Below, one piece after another: positions 16,406 through 25,772 of a stretch of 64,000 nt of DNA (positions are counted from its first letter, which is position 1; each line of letters begins with the position of its first letter). The notes below the pieces were generated by a model. It made no database searches, was not told where the DNA came from, and worked only from the letters and a program-made list of their open reading frames with translations. The position numbers were made by a program, and so were the translations under genes. This stretch comes from Thalassobacillus pellis (GTDB taxonomy: Bacteria; Bacillota; Bacilli; Bacillales; Halobacillaceae). The stretch covers positions 62,001 through 126,000 of the forward strand of contig NZ_JAFBDO010000003.1 in assembly GCF_016908295.1 (NCBI RefSeq), written 5' to 3'.

Positions 16406-17428
16406 TTATTTTATTCCATAGTAATCCTTATACCAATCAATAAATTTGCTCACGCCTTCTTCGATTGAAGTATCCGGCTTGTAGCCGACATCACGTATCA
16501 AATCATCGATATTTGCATAGGTGGCGGGGACATCGCCATCCTGCATGGGCAGAAGCTTCTTTTTGGCCCTGATTCCGAGCTTATCTTCGATAGCGTTAAT
16601 AAAATCCAAGAGTTTAACCGGCTTGTTGTTTCCGATGTTATAAATTTTATAAGGGGCGTGACTTGTACCAGGATGTAAGCCCATTATCGGGTTAGGCACA
16701 GGGGGATGATCGATCAGCCGAATAATACCTTCGACGATATCATCAATGTAGGTGAAATCTCTTTTCATATTTCCGTGGTTATACACATCGATGGGGTTTC
16801 CTTCCAAGATTGCTTTTGTGAATCGAAACAAGGCCATATCAGGTCGTCCCCAAGGTCCATATACGGTAAAGAAGCGGAGGCCTGTTGTCGGCAATTGATA
16901 AAGGTGGCTGTAAGTGTGAGCCATCAGTTCGTTGGCTTTTTTTGTAGCAGCATATAAACTGACGGGATGGTCGACATTGTCCTCAACGGAAAACGGCATT
17001 TTCTTATTCATGCCGTAGACGGAGCTGGAAGATGCATAAATCAAGTGGTCGACGTGATGATGACGGCATGCTTCCAGGATGTTGATGAAGCCGACTATAT
17101 TTGAATCGATATAGGAGAAAGGGTTTTCCAAGCTGTAACGGACACCAGCCTGGGCTGCAAGATCTATTACGACTGAAGGTTTGTGCTTTGCGAATAGAGC
17201 CGTGACAGCTTCCCGATCTTCCCGTTCGATTTTCTCAAAAATAAACTGACTGTTGTTTAATAATTGCAATCGGTCTTGCTTCAATTTGACGCTGTAATAG
17301 TCATTCAAGTTATCAATACCGATGACAGTCTGCCCCATATGGAGCAGCCTCCTGGCGACGTGGAAACCGATGAATCCTGCTGTTCCAGTGACCAGAATGG
17401 TGCGCTCATTTTTATTCGGTGTTATCAT
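16406..17428 (-). CDS. UDP-glucuronate 4-epimerase type (YtcB-like)
   Basis: A 340-residue extended SDR. It has the NAD loop TGTAGFIGFHVARR at the start, catalytic Y-x3-K in YAATKKANELMAHTYSHLY and the block FTVYGPWGRPDMALF that marks UDP-glucuronate epimerases (CapI/LspL group). It probably converts UDP-glucuronate to UDP-galacturonate. The frame is open to 17518, but the NAD fold needs a start near the ATG at 17428, which overlaps the upstream gene by 17 bases. Last gene of the three-gene sugar-nucleotide operon and probably the counterpart of B. subtilis ytcB in spore coat sugar synthesis. Confidence 0.87.
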   Translation of the reverse strand: MITPNKNERTILVTGTAGFIGFHVARRLLHMGQTVIGIDNLNDYYSVKLKQDRLQLLNNSQFIFEKIEREDREAVTALFAKHKPSVVIDLAAQAGVRYSLENPFSYIDSNIVGFINILEACRHHHVDHLIYASSSSVYGMNKKMPFSVEDNVDHPVSLYAATKKANELMAHTYSHLYQLPTTGLRFFTVYGPWGRPDMALFRFTKAILEGNPIDVYNHGNMKRDFTYIDDIVEGIIRLIDHPPVPNPIMGLHPGTSHAPYKIYNIGNNKPVKLLDFINAIEDKLGIRAKKKLLPMQDGDVPATYANIDDLIRDVGYKPDTSIEEGVSKFIDWYKDYYGIK

Positions 17429-18473
17429 GCTTCTTCGTCCTATCGTTGGTAATGATAACCTTGGATTCATCGCCGAACACCAGATGCATGACCTCTTCGT
17501 CCCCATCCAATCCCACAATTACCGCTTTTTCGCCGAATATACTGTCTGTGATTTCGTAGGGGATGTTTTCAAGATGTGATCCTTTTAACAGGATACTGTT
17601 TTTGAGTACGCAATTTTTCACGATAGCGTCCGATTCGATTGATACATATGGACCTATAACTGAATTATCGATTGTACAGTTTTCTCCGATGTCGACAGGA
17701 GGGATGATGACGGAGCCGTCTGTCTTACTATCGATGAAGTCATCGTCCGTGGTGCGGGAATAGTGTTTTAGCATCCACTGGTTGGCTTCCAGCCAGCGGT
17801 CGATCGTTCCGACGTCAAAGGTCGGTTTCGTTGTTTTTACGTGATTGATGGTATAACCCTGATCGATCATCCATTGGATAGCATCGGTGATTTCGTATTC
17901 CCCTCTTGCCGATGGAGAAATAGCATGGATTGCCTTGAATATTGTCGGCTGGAACATATAAGCTCCAATGACAGCCAAATTAGATTTAGGCTCTTTTGGT
18001 TTTTCTTCGAGTTCAATAATTTTGTTGTCTTTTATTTTCGCTATACCGTAATCTTCCGGCTTACTGACTTCCGTTACCATGACCGTGCCGTGAGTGGATT
18101 CTTTCTGGAAGGATTCTTGTATTAAATCTAACGGTTCATCGATCAGATTGTCACCTAACAACAACACCATAGGGTCAGATCCGATAAAATCTTCTGCCTG
18201 GGCAACGGCATGGGCGATTCCCTTCGGTTCTTGTTGATAGATATAATGAATTCGGACGTTCTTATTGGTATAAGCATGTAATGATTTCCTGAACAGTTCT
18301 TCCTGCTGAGGCTTGATGACAAGGCCGATATCCTGGATTCCAAGATTGGATAATTGCTCAATTCCATAGCTGATGACGGGACGGTTGGCAACAGGCAATA
18401 ACGGTTTTGGTTTGGTTTGTGATAATGGACGCAGCCTTGTTCCATTCCCGGCAGTCAAAATTAACCCTTTCAT
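17412..18473 (-). CDS. Sugar-1-phosphate nucleotidyltransferase, long form
   Basis: A 353-residue enzyme of the RmlA/StrD long type. The nucleotidyltransferase domain (1-240) starts GLILTAGNGTRLRPLSQTKPKPLLPV, with LLLGDNLID for metal binding. The C-terminal part (about 245-345) is a left-handed beta-helix (DIGENCTIDNSVIGPYVSIE). It makes an NDP-glucose from glucose-1-phosphate; whether UTP or dTTP is used is unclear. B. subtilis has the shorter GalU-type YtdA in its comparable locus. Middle gene of the operon; the dehydrogenase upstream needs its UDP-glucose product. Confidence 0.87.
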   Translation of the reverse strand: MKGLILTAGNGTRLRPLSQTKPKPLLPVANRPVISYGIEQLSNLGIQDIGLVIKPQQEELFRKSLHAYTNKNVRIHYIYQQEPKGIAHAVAQAEDFIGSDPMVLLLGDNLIDEPLDLIQESFQKESTHGTVMVTEVSKPEDYGIAKIKDNKIIELEEKPKEPKSNLAVIGAYMFQPTIFKAIHAISPSARGEYEITDAIQWMIDQGYTINHVKTTKPTFDVGTIDRWLEANQWMLKHYSRTTDDDFIDSKTDGSVIIPPVDIGENCTIDNSVIGPYVSIESDAIVKNCVLKNSILLKGSHLENIPYEITDSIFGEKAVIVGLDGDEEVMHLVFGDESKVIITNDRTKKHDNTE

Positions 18474-18497
18474 ACATTTCTCCTTTCTAAGAAGTTT

Positions 18498-19790
18498 CTA
18501 AGGATAGCCAATCCCTTCATAGTGAAACTCCCATTCGTTTAGTTTTTCAGGTTTTAACATATTCCTGCCGTCAAATATGGCAGGATGCCGGACAAGATTC
18601 CGTATCTTAGCCCAGTCAAGTTCTTCATACTGTGGCCAATTGGTACAAATGATAATGGCATCAGAATCCTTAACGACTTCATAAAGGTCATCACTTTGGT
18701 GGACGCCTCTATTTCTCCATTCTTCAGATAAGGCCACAATCGGGTCATGGACCACAACTGATGCCTGCTCTTCCAGCAAGTGATGGATGACTGGCATAGA
18801 AACGGACTCCCGGGTATCGTCTGTGTAAGGCTTGAATGCCAGACCGAGTACAGCTATTTTTTTTCCTTTGAAGGACTTCAAATGCTGCCGTGTTTTTGTC
18901 AGTAAATATGTCGGCTGCTGTTGGTTGACTTGCTCGACTTCCCGCAGAATATGGAGTGGAGCTTGCTTATCATTTGCCGTCCACAACAGTTCCTTGACGT
19001 CTTTTGGAAAGCAGGATCCTCCGTAGCCTAACCCTGCATCCAGGAAAGATGGTCCGATTCGCTTATCCAGACCTATGCCTTTGGAGATATCACGGACGTT
19101 GATGCCGAGCTTGTCGCAAAGTTTTGCTATTTCATTTATGAAAGAGATTTTCGTCGCTAAAAAAGCGTTGGAAGCATATTTGATCATTTCGGCTGCCCGT
19201 GGTGTAGTCTGCAACAAAGGGCAAGTCCAGTTCTTGTAAATACGAGTGACTGTTTCCAGTGCGTCACCTATGTGGCTTCCAATCACAATCCTGTCTGGAT
19301 AAAGAGCGTCTTGTAAGGCGCTGCCTTCTCGCAGGAATTCAGGGTTCATGACCACTTTGACTGGAGAAGCGTCTTTACTGGCTTCCATCACCCACTGCTC
19401 CACATTCTCTGTCGTGCCGACTGGTACGGTACTTTTGACAACGATTATTTTCTCGTTATTTTTAAACCTCCCGATCATTTGAGCAGCATTTTTAATATAG
19501 GTGAGGTCTGCGTTCCCGTTTTCCAGAGAAGGAGTTCCAACTGTAATGAACAAAATATCATTATTAACAATTGCCTGGCGGGCTTCTGTAGTGAATTGAA
19601 GCTTTTTCGCTTTGACTTGCTCCCGTAGCATTTCCTCCAGTCCAGGTTCATAGAAATATAGATTTCCTTTTTTAAGCGAATCTATTTTTTTGGGATCTAT
19701 GTCCAATCCAGTGACCTCATGGCCGGCACGAGCCAATACAACGCCCATGGTCGTTCCGACATATCCCTGCCCTATAATTAAAATTCTCAT
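18498..19790 (-). CDS. UDP-glucose 6-dehydrogenase (YtcA/TuaD-like)
   Basis: A 430-residue NAD-dependent dehydrogenase that oxidises UDP-glucose to UDP-glucuronate. The N-terminal Rossmann loop is IIGQGYVGTTMGVVLARAGH, the catalytic Cys is in GYGGSCFPKD (near 263), and the C-terminal NAD/UDP domain has VLGLAFKPYTDDTRES. Length is normal. It leads an operon with the nucleotidyltransferase (24 bp on) and the epimerase, and lies divergent to the cotS/cotSA pair, which points to spore coat polysaccharide. Confidence 0.92.
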   Translation of the reverse strand: MRILIIGQGYVGTTMGVVLARAGHEVTGLDIDPKKIDSLKKGNLYFYEPGLEEMLREQVKAKKLQFTTEARQAIVNNDILFITVGTPSLENGNADLTYIKNAAQMIGRFKNNEKIIVVKSTVPVGTTENVEQWVMEASKDASPVKVVMNPEFLREGSALQDALYPDRIVIGSHIGDALETVTRIYKNWTCPLLQTTPRAAEMIKYASNAFLATKISFINEIAKLCDKLGINVRDISKGIGLDKRIGPSFLDAGLGYGGSCFPKDVKELLWTANDKQAPLHILREVEQVNQQQPTYLLTKTRQHLKSFKGKKIAVLGLAFKPYTDDTRESVSMPVIHHLLEEQASVVVHDPIVALSEEWRNRGVHQSDDLYEVVKDSDAIIICTNWPQYEELDWAKIRNLVRHPAIFDGRNMLKPEKLNEWEFHYEGIGYP

Positions 19791-19961
19791 AACACTTTCT
19801 CCTCGAATTGTAATGATACGATTACTATATTGTTAGTCTCCCTAATAGAAACGGCGGATGACCGCTGATTATAAAGAAAGGCACTCCTCATGGGTAAGGA
19901 ATCACACTTCTTCATGGGTTTTCTAATGCTGCCTATTTTTACCTTTTGTAAGTAAACAATC

Positions 19962-19969
19962 CATACAAT
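19962..19969 (+). promoter_or_regulatory. Candidate sigma-E/sigma-K -10 for cotS pair
   Basis: CATACAAT, the exact sigma-E -10 consensus, lies 45 bp before the ATG of the CotS-family gene. No good sigma-E -35 is seen; an AC near 19941 is a possible sigma-K -35 with long spacing. Confidence 0.35.
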
Positions 19970-20013
19970 GTTCGGTAAGTGGAATAGGATGGTTGTACTA
20001 CGGAGGTGAAAGT

Positions 20014-21132
20014 ATGATAAATGAAATGATTGAACCATGGTCGGAAGAAAATCTTGATGAAAGTTTGGGAGATTCCCTGTATGTCCCATCCTATATCGAA
20101 GAAATGGGGTGGAAAGTTTTAGAGTCATACGATTTTAAGCAGGTGGATAGTATGACGGTCATGGCGACAAAGCCTTTTAAAGGCGGAGCAATTTGGAAAA
20201 TAGAAACGGATAAAGGTCCATTCAGTTTAAAGCTACTACACCGAAGGCCGACACAAAGCAAGTTTTGTCTTGGAGCCCAGGAATATTTGGTAAAAGAAAA
20301 GAAGGCTAACGTTCCAGCTATCATCCCGACAAAAGATGGGGTGAATTACGTGGAAATGGGAGGAAAACTTTGGTTTGTCGCCCATTGGGTGGAATCCCTT
20401 CGTCCATTAACAGAGAGCCTGGAAGGAACGAAACAGCTGTGCAATGCGTTAGGCGAATTTCATAAATTGACCAAGGGCTATGTCCCGCCGTCCGATGCGG
20501 AATTTGTCTCTCGTCTTCATCGGTGGCCGAGAACTTATGAACGTGTCGAAAAGAAATTAGACTGGTTCCGGGATATTGCGAATGCTTATCATGAGCTGCC
20601 GTCAAGCGATACAATTCTTTCGGTCATCGATATGTATCAGGAACAGGCACGGAATGCTCGCACTCGTCTTGCCGAGTCTCCATATGAACAGATACTTGCT
20701 AGCGGAACAGAAGAAGCAAGCCTCGTCCATCAGGACTATGGGTGGTCCAATGCACAGCTTGCTGATAATGGAATGTGGGTCATCGATTTGGACGGAGTGT
20801 CTTTTGATATTGCGATCCGGGACTTGAGAAAGTTGATCATCGACCGGATGCATGCCTTGGAAACATGGGATGTGGAGTACATCAGGGCAATGATCCAGGC
20901 CTATGAGGAAGCAAACCCGATAACGGATGAGGAGTACCAAATGTTGCTCATTGATTTATCACTCCCGAATTTATTTTATAAATTTATTAAACCCATCGTC
21001 TATTCCCCTACAACGTTTATGACAGAGGCAGTCGATCAGGAGCTGCAGTTATTGATCCAACTGGAAGAAGAAAAGTGGCCGGTTTTACAGCAATTGGCTC
21101 AAGACAGGAAAGGAGGACTCTCATTTAAATGA
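20014..21132 (+). CDS. cotS: CotS-family spore coat protein (kinase-like fold)
   Basis: A 372-residue protein of the CotS/CotI/YtaA family, spore-coat proteins with an aminoglycoside-phosphotransferase-like fold. Visible: the N-lobe Lys in PFSLKLLHRR, catalytic loop VHQDYGWSNAQL and metal-binding Asp in WVIDLDGVSFD, followed by IRDLRKLI. These key residues are intact, so kinase activity is possible (B. subtilis CotH has shown that coat proteins can be kinases, but that is another family). ATG at 20014 follows GGAGGTGA. It overlaps the glycosyltransferase by four bases. Confidence 0.9.
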   Translation: MINEMIEPWSEENLDESLGDSLYVPSYIEEMGWKVLESYDFKQVDSMTVMATKPFKGGAIWKIETDKGPFSLKLLHRRPTQSKFCLGAQEYLVKEKKANVPAIIPTKDGVNYVEMGGKLWFVAHWVESLRPLTESLEGTKQLCNALGEFHKLTKGYVPPSDAEFVSRLHRWPRTYERVEKKLDWFRDIANAYHELPSSDTILSVIDMYQEQARNARTRLAESPYEQILASGTEEASLVHQDYGWSNAQLADNGMWVIDLDGVSFDIAIRDLRKLIIDRMHALETWDVEYIRAMIQAYEEANPITDEEYQMLLIDLSLPNLFYKFIKPIVYSPTTFMTEAVDQELQLLIQLEEEKWPVLQQLAQDRKGGLSFK

Positions 21133-22778
21133 AAATATTAATTATATGTACGGAAAAATTGCCGGTTCCGCCTATTCGCGGAGGTGCCATTCAGACATAT
21201 ATTGCCGGAGCATTGCCAAATTTGAGGCATAAACATCAAATCACTGTTCTTGGAAGAAGTGATGCGTCCTTGCCAGATGACGAACTGCAGGATGGCGTCC
21301 GTTATTGCAGGGTAGGGGGTGGATTGTTAGAGATCTATCGGGATAACGTCGTCGATTTCCTGCAATCCTCCTCGGAGCGCTATGACTTGATTCATATCTT
21401 TAACCGCCCTCGTCTGGTCAATCCAATCCGGGCATTAGCACCCAATTCGAAAATAGTGTTAAGCATGCATAACGACATGTTTAAACCGGAAAAAATCGAT
21501 CCTGAGGAAGGAGCTGCGGTAGTAGAAAACGTAGATAAAATCATTACCATCAGCAATTATATCGGGCAGACTATTCAAGATTTATTCCCAGCTGCTGCCC
21601 CCAAACTGCAGACTATCTATTCTGGGGTTGACCTGGACCGTTTCGTCCCTTCTTATTCCCCAAAAGCGACAACAATAAGGTCAAGGATACGTAAGGAACA
21701 TAACCTTACGAATAAGAAAGTCATCTTGTATGCTGGGAGGCTCTCCCCGAATAAAGGAATTGACGTCCTTATTCGGGCAATCCCTGAATTAGCCAAAAAG
21801 CATAAAGATATAGCTTTGGTTATCATGGGAAGTAAATGGTTCAGCGATAATTCCATTACGGATTATATTGCCTATGTACGCGCCTTGGCAGACCGTCTCC
21901 CTATCCCCGTTATCCAAACAGGCTTCGTTTCCCCTGATAAAATTCACGAATGGTTTGTTGCATCTGATCTATTCGTCTGTACCTCGCAATGGCAAGAGCC
22001 GTTGGCCAGGGTCCATTATGAAGCGATGGCCGCAGCATTGCCCATTGTAACTACGAACCGAGGCGGGAACACGGAGGTTATCGAGCCCCATAAAAATGGC
22101 ATTGTAGTAGAAAATCCTCCAAACCCAGGAGAGTTTGTTGAGCACATTTCTTACCTCCTTTCCAATCCGGAAAAAGGGAAGAATATGGGCAGATACGGAC
22201 GTACATTGGCAGAACAGTACTATAGCTGGGATCGGGTAGTCAATGATATCGCTTCTGTTTGGGATGAGATGGAGAATATGCCTGTTAAGAAGACCGAAAC
22301 GATTCACTCTACTGAACCTGATCAGCAGGCGGAAGAAAATACAGTCGTATTGCCGGAGGAAACTATTCCAATTGAGTCTGGTATTGAAGTTGAAAAAGAA
22401 AAATCTCCAAAACCAGAAGAACCTGCTCCTATTGAGCATAGCCAGAAAACGAAGAGAAGGAGATGGCTTGGAAGGGAAACCACAGGAAGCAGATTTCCCG
22501 AAAAAGTTGAAGAATTAAGCCGCATGTATCAAGAACCGACCTCAGGGGGAGACAGCCTGCCACAGGATAATTCGGTTCAGACAGGAAAGGAGGATATTCC
22601 TGGTATGAAGAACGAAGAACATTCCTTAACTAATATAGAGGATGAGAGCAGCTCTAACGCGTTGTTTGTGGAAGATGAAGAAAGCAGTTCTATCGAGATG
22701 TTTACAGAAGAAAGCAGCTCCGCTGAGGCGGAACAAGTAGAAAAACCGAGACGGAAACTGATCTGGAAACAAAAATAA
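21129..22778 (+). CDS. cotSA: CotSA-like glycosyltransferase with long acidic tail
   Basis: A 549-residue GT4 (GT-B fold) glycosyltransferase. The front matches CotSA closely: TEKLPVPPIRGGAIQTYI, LSMHNDMF, YSGVDLDRF, SQWQEPLARVHYEAMAA and TNRGGNTEVIE. B. subtilis CotSA stops near 377 residues; here about 165 residues follow, rich in Glu, Ser, Pro and Lys, with two WLGRET/RKLIWKQK-like basic-aromatic patches and three ESSS repeats near the end. The tail is probably disordered and could anchor the enzyme in the coat. Start overlaps cotS (ATGA). Confidence 0.9.
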   Translation: MKILIICTEKLPVPPIRGGAIQTYIAGALPNLRHKHQITVLGRSDASLPDDELQDGVRYCRVGGGLLEIYRDNVVDFLQSSSERYDLIHIFNRPRLVNPIRALAPNSKIVLSMHNDMFKPEKIDPEEGAAVVENVDKIITISNYIGQTIQDLFPAAAPKLQTIYSGVDLDRFVPSYSPKATTIRSRIRKEHNLTNKKVILYAGRLSPNKGIDVLIRAIPELAKKHKDIALVIMGSKWFSDNSITDYIAYVRALADRLPIPVIQTGFVSPDKIHEWFVASDLFVCTSQWQEPLARVHYEAMAAALPIVTTNRGGNTEVIEPHKNGIVVENPPNPGEFVEHISYLLSNPEKGKNMGRYGRTLAEQYYSWDRVVNDIASVWDEMENMPVKKTETIHSTEPDQQAEENTVVLPEETIPIESGIEVEKEKSPKPEEPAPIEHSQKTKRRRWLGRETTGSRFPEKVEELSRMYQEPTSGGDSLPQDNSVQTGKEDIPGMKNEEHSLTNIEDESSSNALFVEDEESSSIEMFTEESSSAEAEQVEKPRRKLIWKQK

Positions 22779-22875
22779 CGGTAACTGTTCAGTGTGGAAA
22801 TAAAAAAGTTTTCATAAGTGCAGATTACCCTTTAAGAACCAGAGGCTGAAGTGGCTGATTTTTAAAACCTTATAT

Positions 22876-22903
22876 GAGCGCAATTCATGTTTGAATTGCG
22901 CTC
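22876..22903. repeat. Perfect 12-bp hairpin without T-run
   Basis: GAGCGCAATTCA pairs with TGAATTGCGCTC over a four-base loop, 98 bp after cotSA. No T-run follows, so termination is uncertain. The remaining 22779-23049 gap is AT-rich without a gene. Confidence 0.6.
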
Positions 22904-23049
22904 GATAAATGAGGGAACCCCATTGATTACCTTATATTTTTTATTTAGCAGGACGCTTCATAGAAGGTTCTGTTTATATTGATTTAGTTTACTTAAGTTA
23001 AAACTTTTTGAGAATTAGGACAAAAAGTCATACGTAGTTATAGAAAGGA

Positions 23050-23859
23050 GTGAAGGTGAGGGGGGAGAGTCTTATAAATTCAATTGTTGCAAGGTCATTA
23101 GATGAAATAAGATTTTGGTCCAGGATTATGAAGGAACATGCACTATTTCTGAGTTTAGGGTTTACGTATGAACAGAAGCAATTGATTGACGAAGCAAATC
23201 AGTTTATTACTATTTTTGAAAGGATTGAAGAGAAATTAACTAGGTACACGGTAAACTCTGATATACGTCAAATTCAAGCTTTTAATGCAGAAGTTTATCA
23301 AGCAGCTGTCGCCATATGGAACTATAAGAGGAAAGTGCTCGGTTTAACTTTACGTTGTGAAATTCGTTCAAATAACTACCCTTTATTGATTGACCATATT
23401 AGTAGAGAAGCCGCTTACTTTGCCAATAGGTTAAAAGAACTTAATGAAGGGAAACTAGCCCCAGAACCAGATGCTATTATTGAAGAAAATGTCTTCTTTC
23501 TAAGAATCATGGCAGATCATGCTAAGTTCATAGGACACCTTTTAGATCCTTCGGAGAGAAAGTTAGTGGCACAGGCAAGAGAGTTCAGTCATGATTTTGA
23601 CCAATTATTATTCCAGGCAGTTGATTTGGATTCGATGCAGCCACAATCAGAAACTATACCTCTACTAGATCAGTTCTTAGACCAGAATAGGGTATCTGTT
23701 ACTTCATTAAGAGATTTTAAGAAAACTGCCAGAGAATTAATAGAGGAATGTCGTATTAAGAGTAATATACATCCCCTCTTAGCAGATCACACATTTAGAG
23801 AAGCAGAAAGGTTTTTGGAAATCATAGATTTATTTGAGGCTAGTCTGAAAAAGGCATAA
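23050..23859 (+). CDS. DUF2935 protein
   Basis: A 269-residue helical protein with two copies of the DUF2935 unit (about 10-130 and 140-265). Each has the pattern DEIRFWSRIMKEHALFL or EENVFFLRIMADHAKFIGHLL, and later NYPLLIDHISREAAYF or HPLLADHTFREAERFL. The paired His and Glu residues suggest a metal-binding four-helix fold, as in ferritin-like or hemerythrin-like proteins; this is inferred. Function unknown. Start is GTG at 23050 or 23056 near AAAGGAG; the latter has better spacing. Confidence 0.87.
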   Translation: MKVRGESLINSIVARSLDEIRFWSRIMKEHALFLSLGFTYEQKQLIDEANQFITIFERIEEKLTRYTVNSDIRQIQAFNAEVYQAAVAIWNYKRKVLGLTLRCEIRSNNYPLLIDHISREAAYFANRLKELNEGKLAPEPDAIIEENVFFLRIMADHAKFIGHLLDPSERKLVAQAREFSHDFDQLLFQAVDLDSMQPQSETIPLLDQFLDQNRVSVTSLRDFKKTARELIEECRIKSNIHPLLADHTFREAERFLEIIDLFEASLKKA

Positions 23860-23967
23860 AGCAAAACATATGATGTGGTTAATAAAATGACATGAGAACA
23901 TCCCCATAAAGACAATTTTTTAGATGATACTTAGTTTTTACCTGGTGTAAGAAACGGAAAAGCTGAA

Positions 23968-23997
23968 GACCCTGGTACAATACCAGGGCTTTTTTTT
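23968..23997 (+). terminator. Rho-independent terminator
   Basis: CCCTGGTA pairs with TACCAGGG over CAA, then CT8. It is 110 bp past the DUF2935 gene; the rest of 23860-24179 holds no credible gene. Confidence 0.85.
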
Positions 23998-24179
23998 GAA
24001 CTTTAATATCAATGTTTACACTATTAGAAAGCAGCCGTTTTTCACAAAATATGTCTATTCACCTATAATTAACATGCTTTTAAGAAATAATGATGTTGGG
24101 AAGTATGGCATACTAACAAAGAATCCAGGAAAAGATAATAAAAAAACTACAGAATTCTCTTTAATCGAAAGGGGCCTCT

Positions 24180-25397
24180 ATGCATTTTCATGAAGTATTT
24201 ATCGAAATATTAATGTTGATGGCTATTTCCATTTTTGTGATAGGGATAGCCAAACTAATTAAACAACCTTATTCCATAGCCCTTGTGATGGTAGGGATCA
24301 TACTAGGCTTAACCGAGATTACCGTATTTGAAGCAGCGGAAAACTTCATAACCCAATCGAATGTTTTTCATGCGATTATAGTTTCTTTGTTTTTGCCTAT
24401 TTTGTTGGGTGACGCTACATTAAAGATGCCGATAGAGCACTTTTTTGAATACAAAGCTGTTTCCTTTTCCATGGCTTTCTTAGGAACCTTTACAACATTC
24501 CTGGTAATTGGACTCTGCACTTATTTTTTACTTGATCTCTCGCTGGTAGTAGCTTTCACTTTTGCAGCATTAATGAGTGCCACAGATCCAATTAGTGTCA
24601 TTACTATTTTTAAAAATCTGGGGGTATCAGAAAAACTTTCTACTGTAATGGAAACAGAATCATTATTTAATGATGGTATTGCTGTTGTTTTATTTAATAT
24701 TACTACGATCTATTTATTGTCCTATATGGAAATGGGCCTTGCCGGAGTTGGCAGTGGTATTTTACTATTTTTAAAATTTGTCATTGGTGGCACTGTAGTG
24801 GGTGCAATACTCGGTTTTTTTATCTCCCAGGTGATCCGTTTTTATGATGATTATCCATTCGAAATAGTTGTTTCTTTATTAATGTATTTTGGTAGTTATT
24901 TTATTGCTGAGCACTTCCATTTCTCAGGGGTTATAGCTGTTGTAGTCAGCGGTTTGATTTACGGAAGTTATGGAGCAAGAATCGGCATGACAGATACGAC
25001 CAAAGTCAATATCAATTCGTTTATGGACACTATTACAGAAATAGCCAACAGCTTGATATTTTTGATGGTTGGGCTAGAGATTCGTAATATTGATTTCACG
25101 GATAAATGGCTATTGATTATTTGGGCGATCATAATTGTATTAATAGCAAGAACCCTCTCTCTTTATATGAGTACATCCTTATCTAAGAAAATACCTAGTA
25201 AATGGAAGGTGATCATGAACTGGGGTGGATTGAAGGGGAGTTTATCCATAGCTCTTGCCCTAAGTTTACCCACTTCCTTTGAAGGAAGGGATACAATATT
25301 AATATTGACATTCAGTGTAGTCGTATTTTCCTTGGTTATTCAGGGATTAACAATGAAACCGTTAATTATGAAGTTAGGTTTAAGGAAAGAGGGTTAA
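24180..25397 (+). CDS. CPA1-family Na+/H+ antiporter (NhaP type)
   Basis: A 405-residue membrane protein with about twelve helices. The CPA1 core is seen: ATDPISVITIFKNLGVSEKLSTVMETESLFNDGIAVVLF, with the ion-site Asp residues of helix 5 (ATDP) and helix 6 (NDG), then FSGVIAVVVSGL and WGGLKGSLSIALALSLP near the end. It has no large cytoplasmic tail. It probably expels Na+ or K+ in exchange for H+; the ion preference cannot be told. ATG at 24180 follows AAAGGGG. Confidence 0.9.
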   Translation: MHFHEVFIEILMLMAISIFVIGIAKLIKQPYSIALVMVGIILGLTEITVFEAAENFITQSNVFHAIIVSLFLPILLGDATLKMPIEHFFEYKAVSFSMAFLGTFTTFLVIGLCTYFLLDLSLVVAFTFAALMSATDPISVITIFKNLGVSEKLSTVMETESLFNDGIAVVLFNITTIYLLSYMEMGLAGVGSGILLFLKFVIGGTVVGAILGFFISQVIRFYDDYPFEIVVSLLMYFGSYFIAEHFHFSGVIAVVVSGLIYGSYGARIGMTDTTKVNINSFMDTITEIANSLIFLMVGLEIRNIDFTDKWLLIIWAIIIVLIARTLSLYMSTSLSKKIPSKWKVIMNWGGLKGSLSIALALSLPTSFEGRDTILILTFSVVVFSLVIQGLTMKPLIMKLGLRKEG

Positions 25398-25542
25398 ATC
25401 ATTTACACTATTTCCTGAATCAAAAGGGTGCAACCTCTAGCGGGATTATCCATAATAATAAAAGTAAATTAGGGAGAAAGCGAACTGAAAGCAGACTATT
25501 AAACCTTCTGAAGACATATTAGAATTACAACCGAAGGAGCCA

Positions 25543-25591
25543 TATATAAAGGTGCTGAACCGAATTACTGTCGGTTCAGCACCTTTTATAT
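25543..25591. terminator. Long hairpin terminator between convergent units
   Basis: A stem of about 21 bp (TATATAAAGGTGCTGAACCG and its complement with one bulge) over a seven-base loop, with TTTT on the plus side and weaker T on the minus side. Serves the antiporter gene and the fragment at 25594. Confidence 0.75.
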
Positions 25592-25593
25592 AG

Positions 25594-25752
25594 TTAGGGA
25601 TCGATTCTGAAATAATCAGTTTTTCTTAATATATTTTCCATCTTATCATAAACTACGAAGCGGTATTTTTCCTCTTTAACATCTTCTTTGTTCACAATAA
25701 AAGTAGCGGTACCTTTATCTGAGCCTCTCCATTCTGTTTTAAAGAAAAGTAA
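25594..25752 (-). pseudogene. C-terminal fragment of an unknown protein
   Basis: The minus strand reads FKTEWRGSDKGTATFIVNK, continues through YRFVVYDKMENILRK and ends YFRIDP-stop, about 50 codons, with a stop upstream and no start codon with a ribosome site. The text looks like genuine protein (balanced, charged, ending just before a terminator). It is probably the surviving 3' end of a lost gene. I do not recognise the family. Confidence 0.4.
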
Positions 25753-25772
25753 CTAAATAAACAGAACCACCT

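Noticed and set aside
23996-24193. 65-residue open frame before the antiporter
   Set aside because: It starts inside a terminator T-run, has no ribosome site and overlaps the antiporter start.
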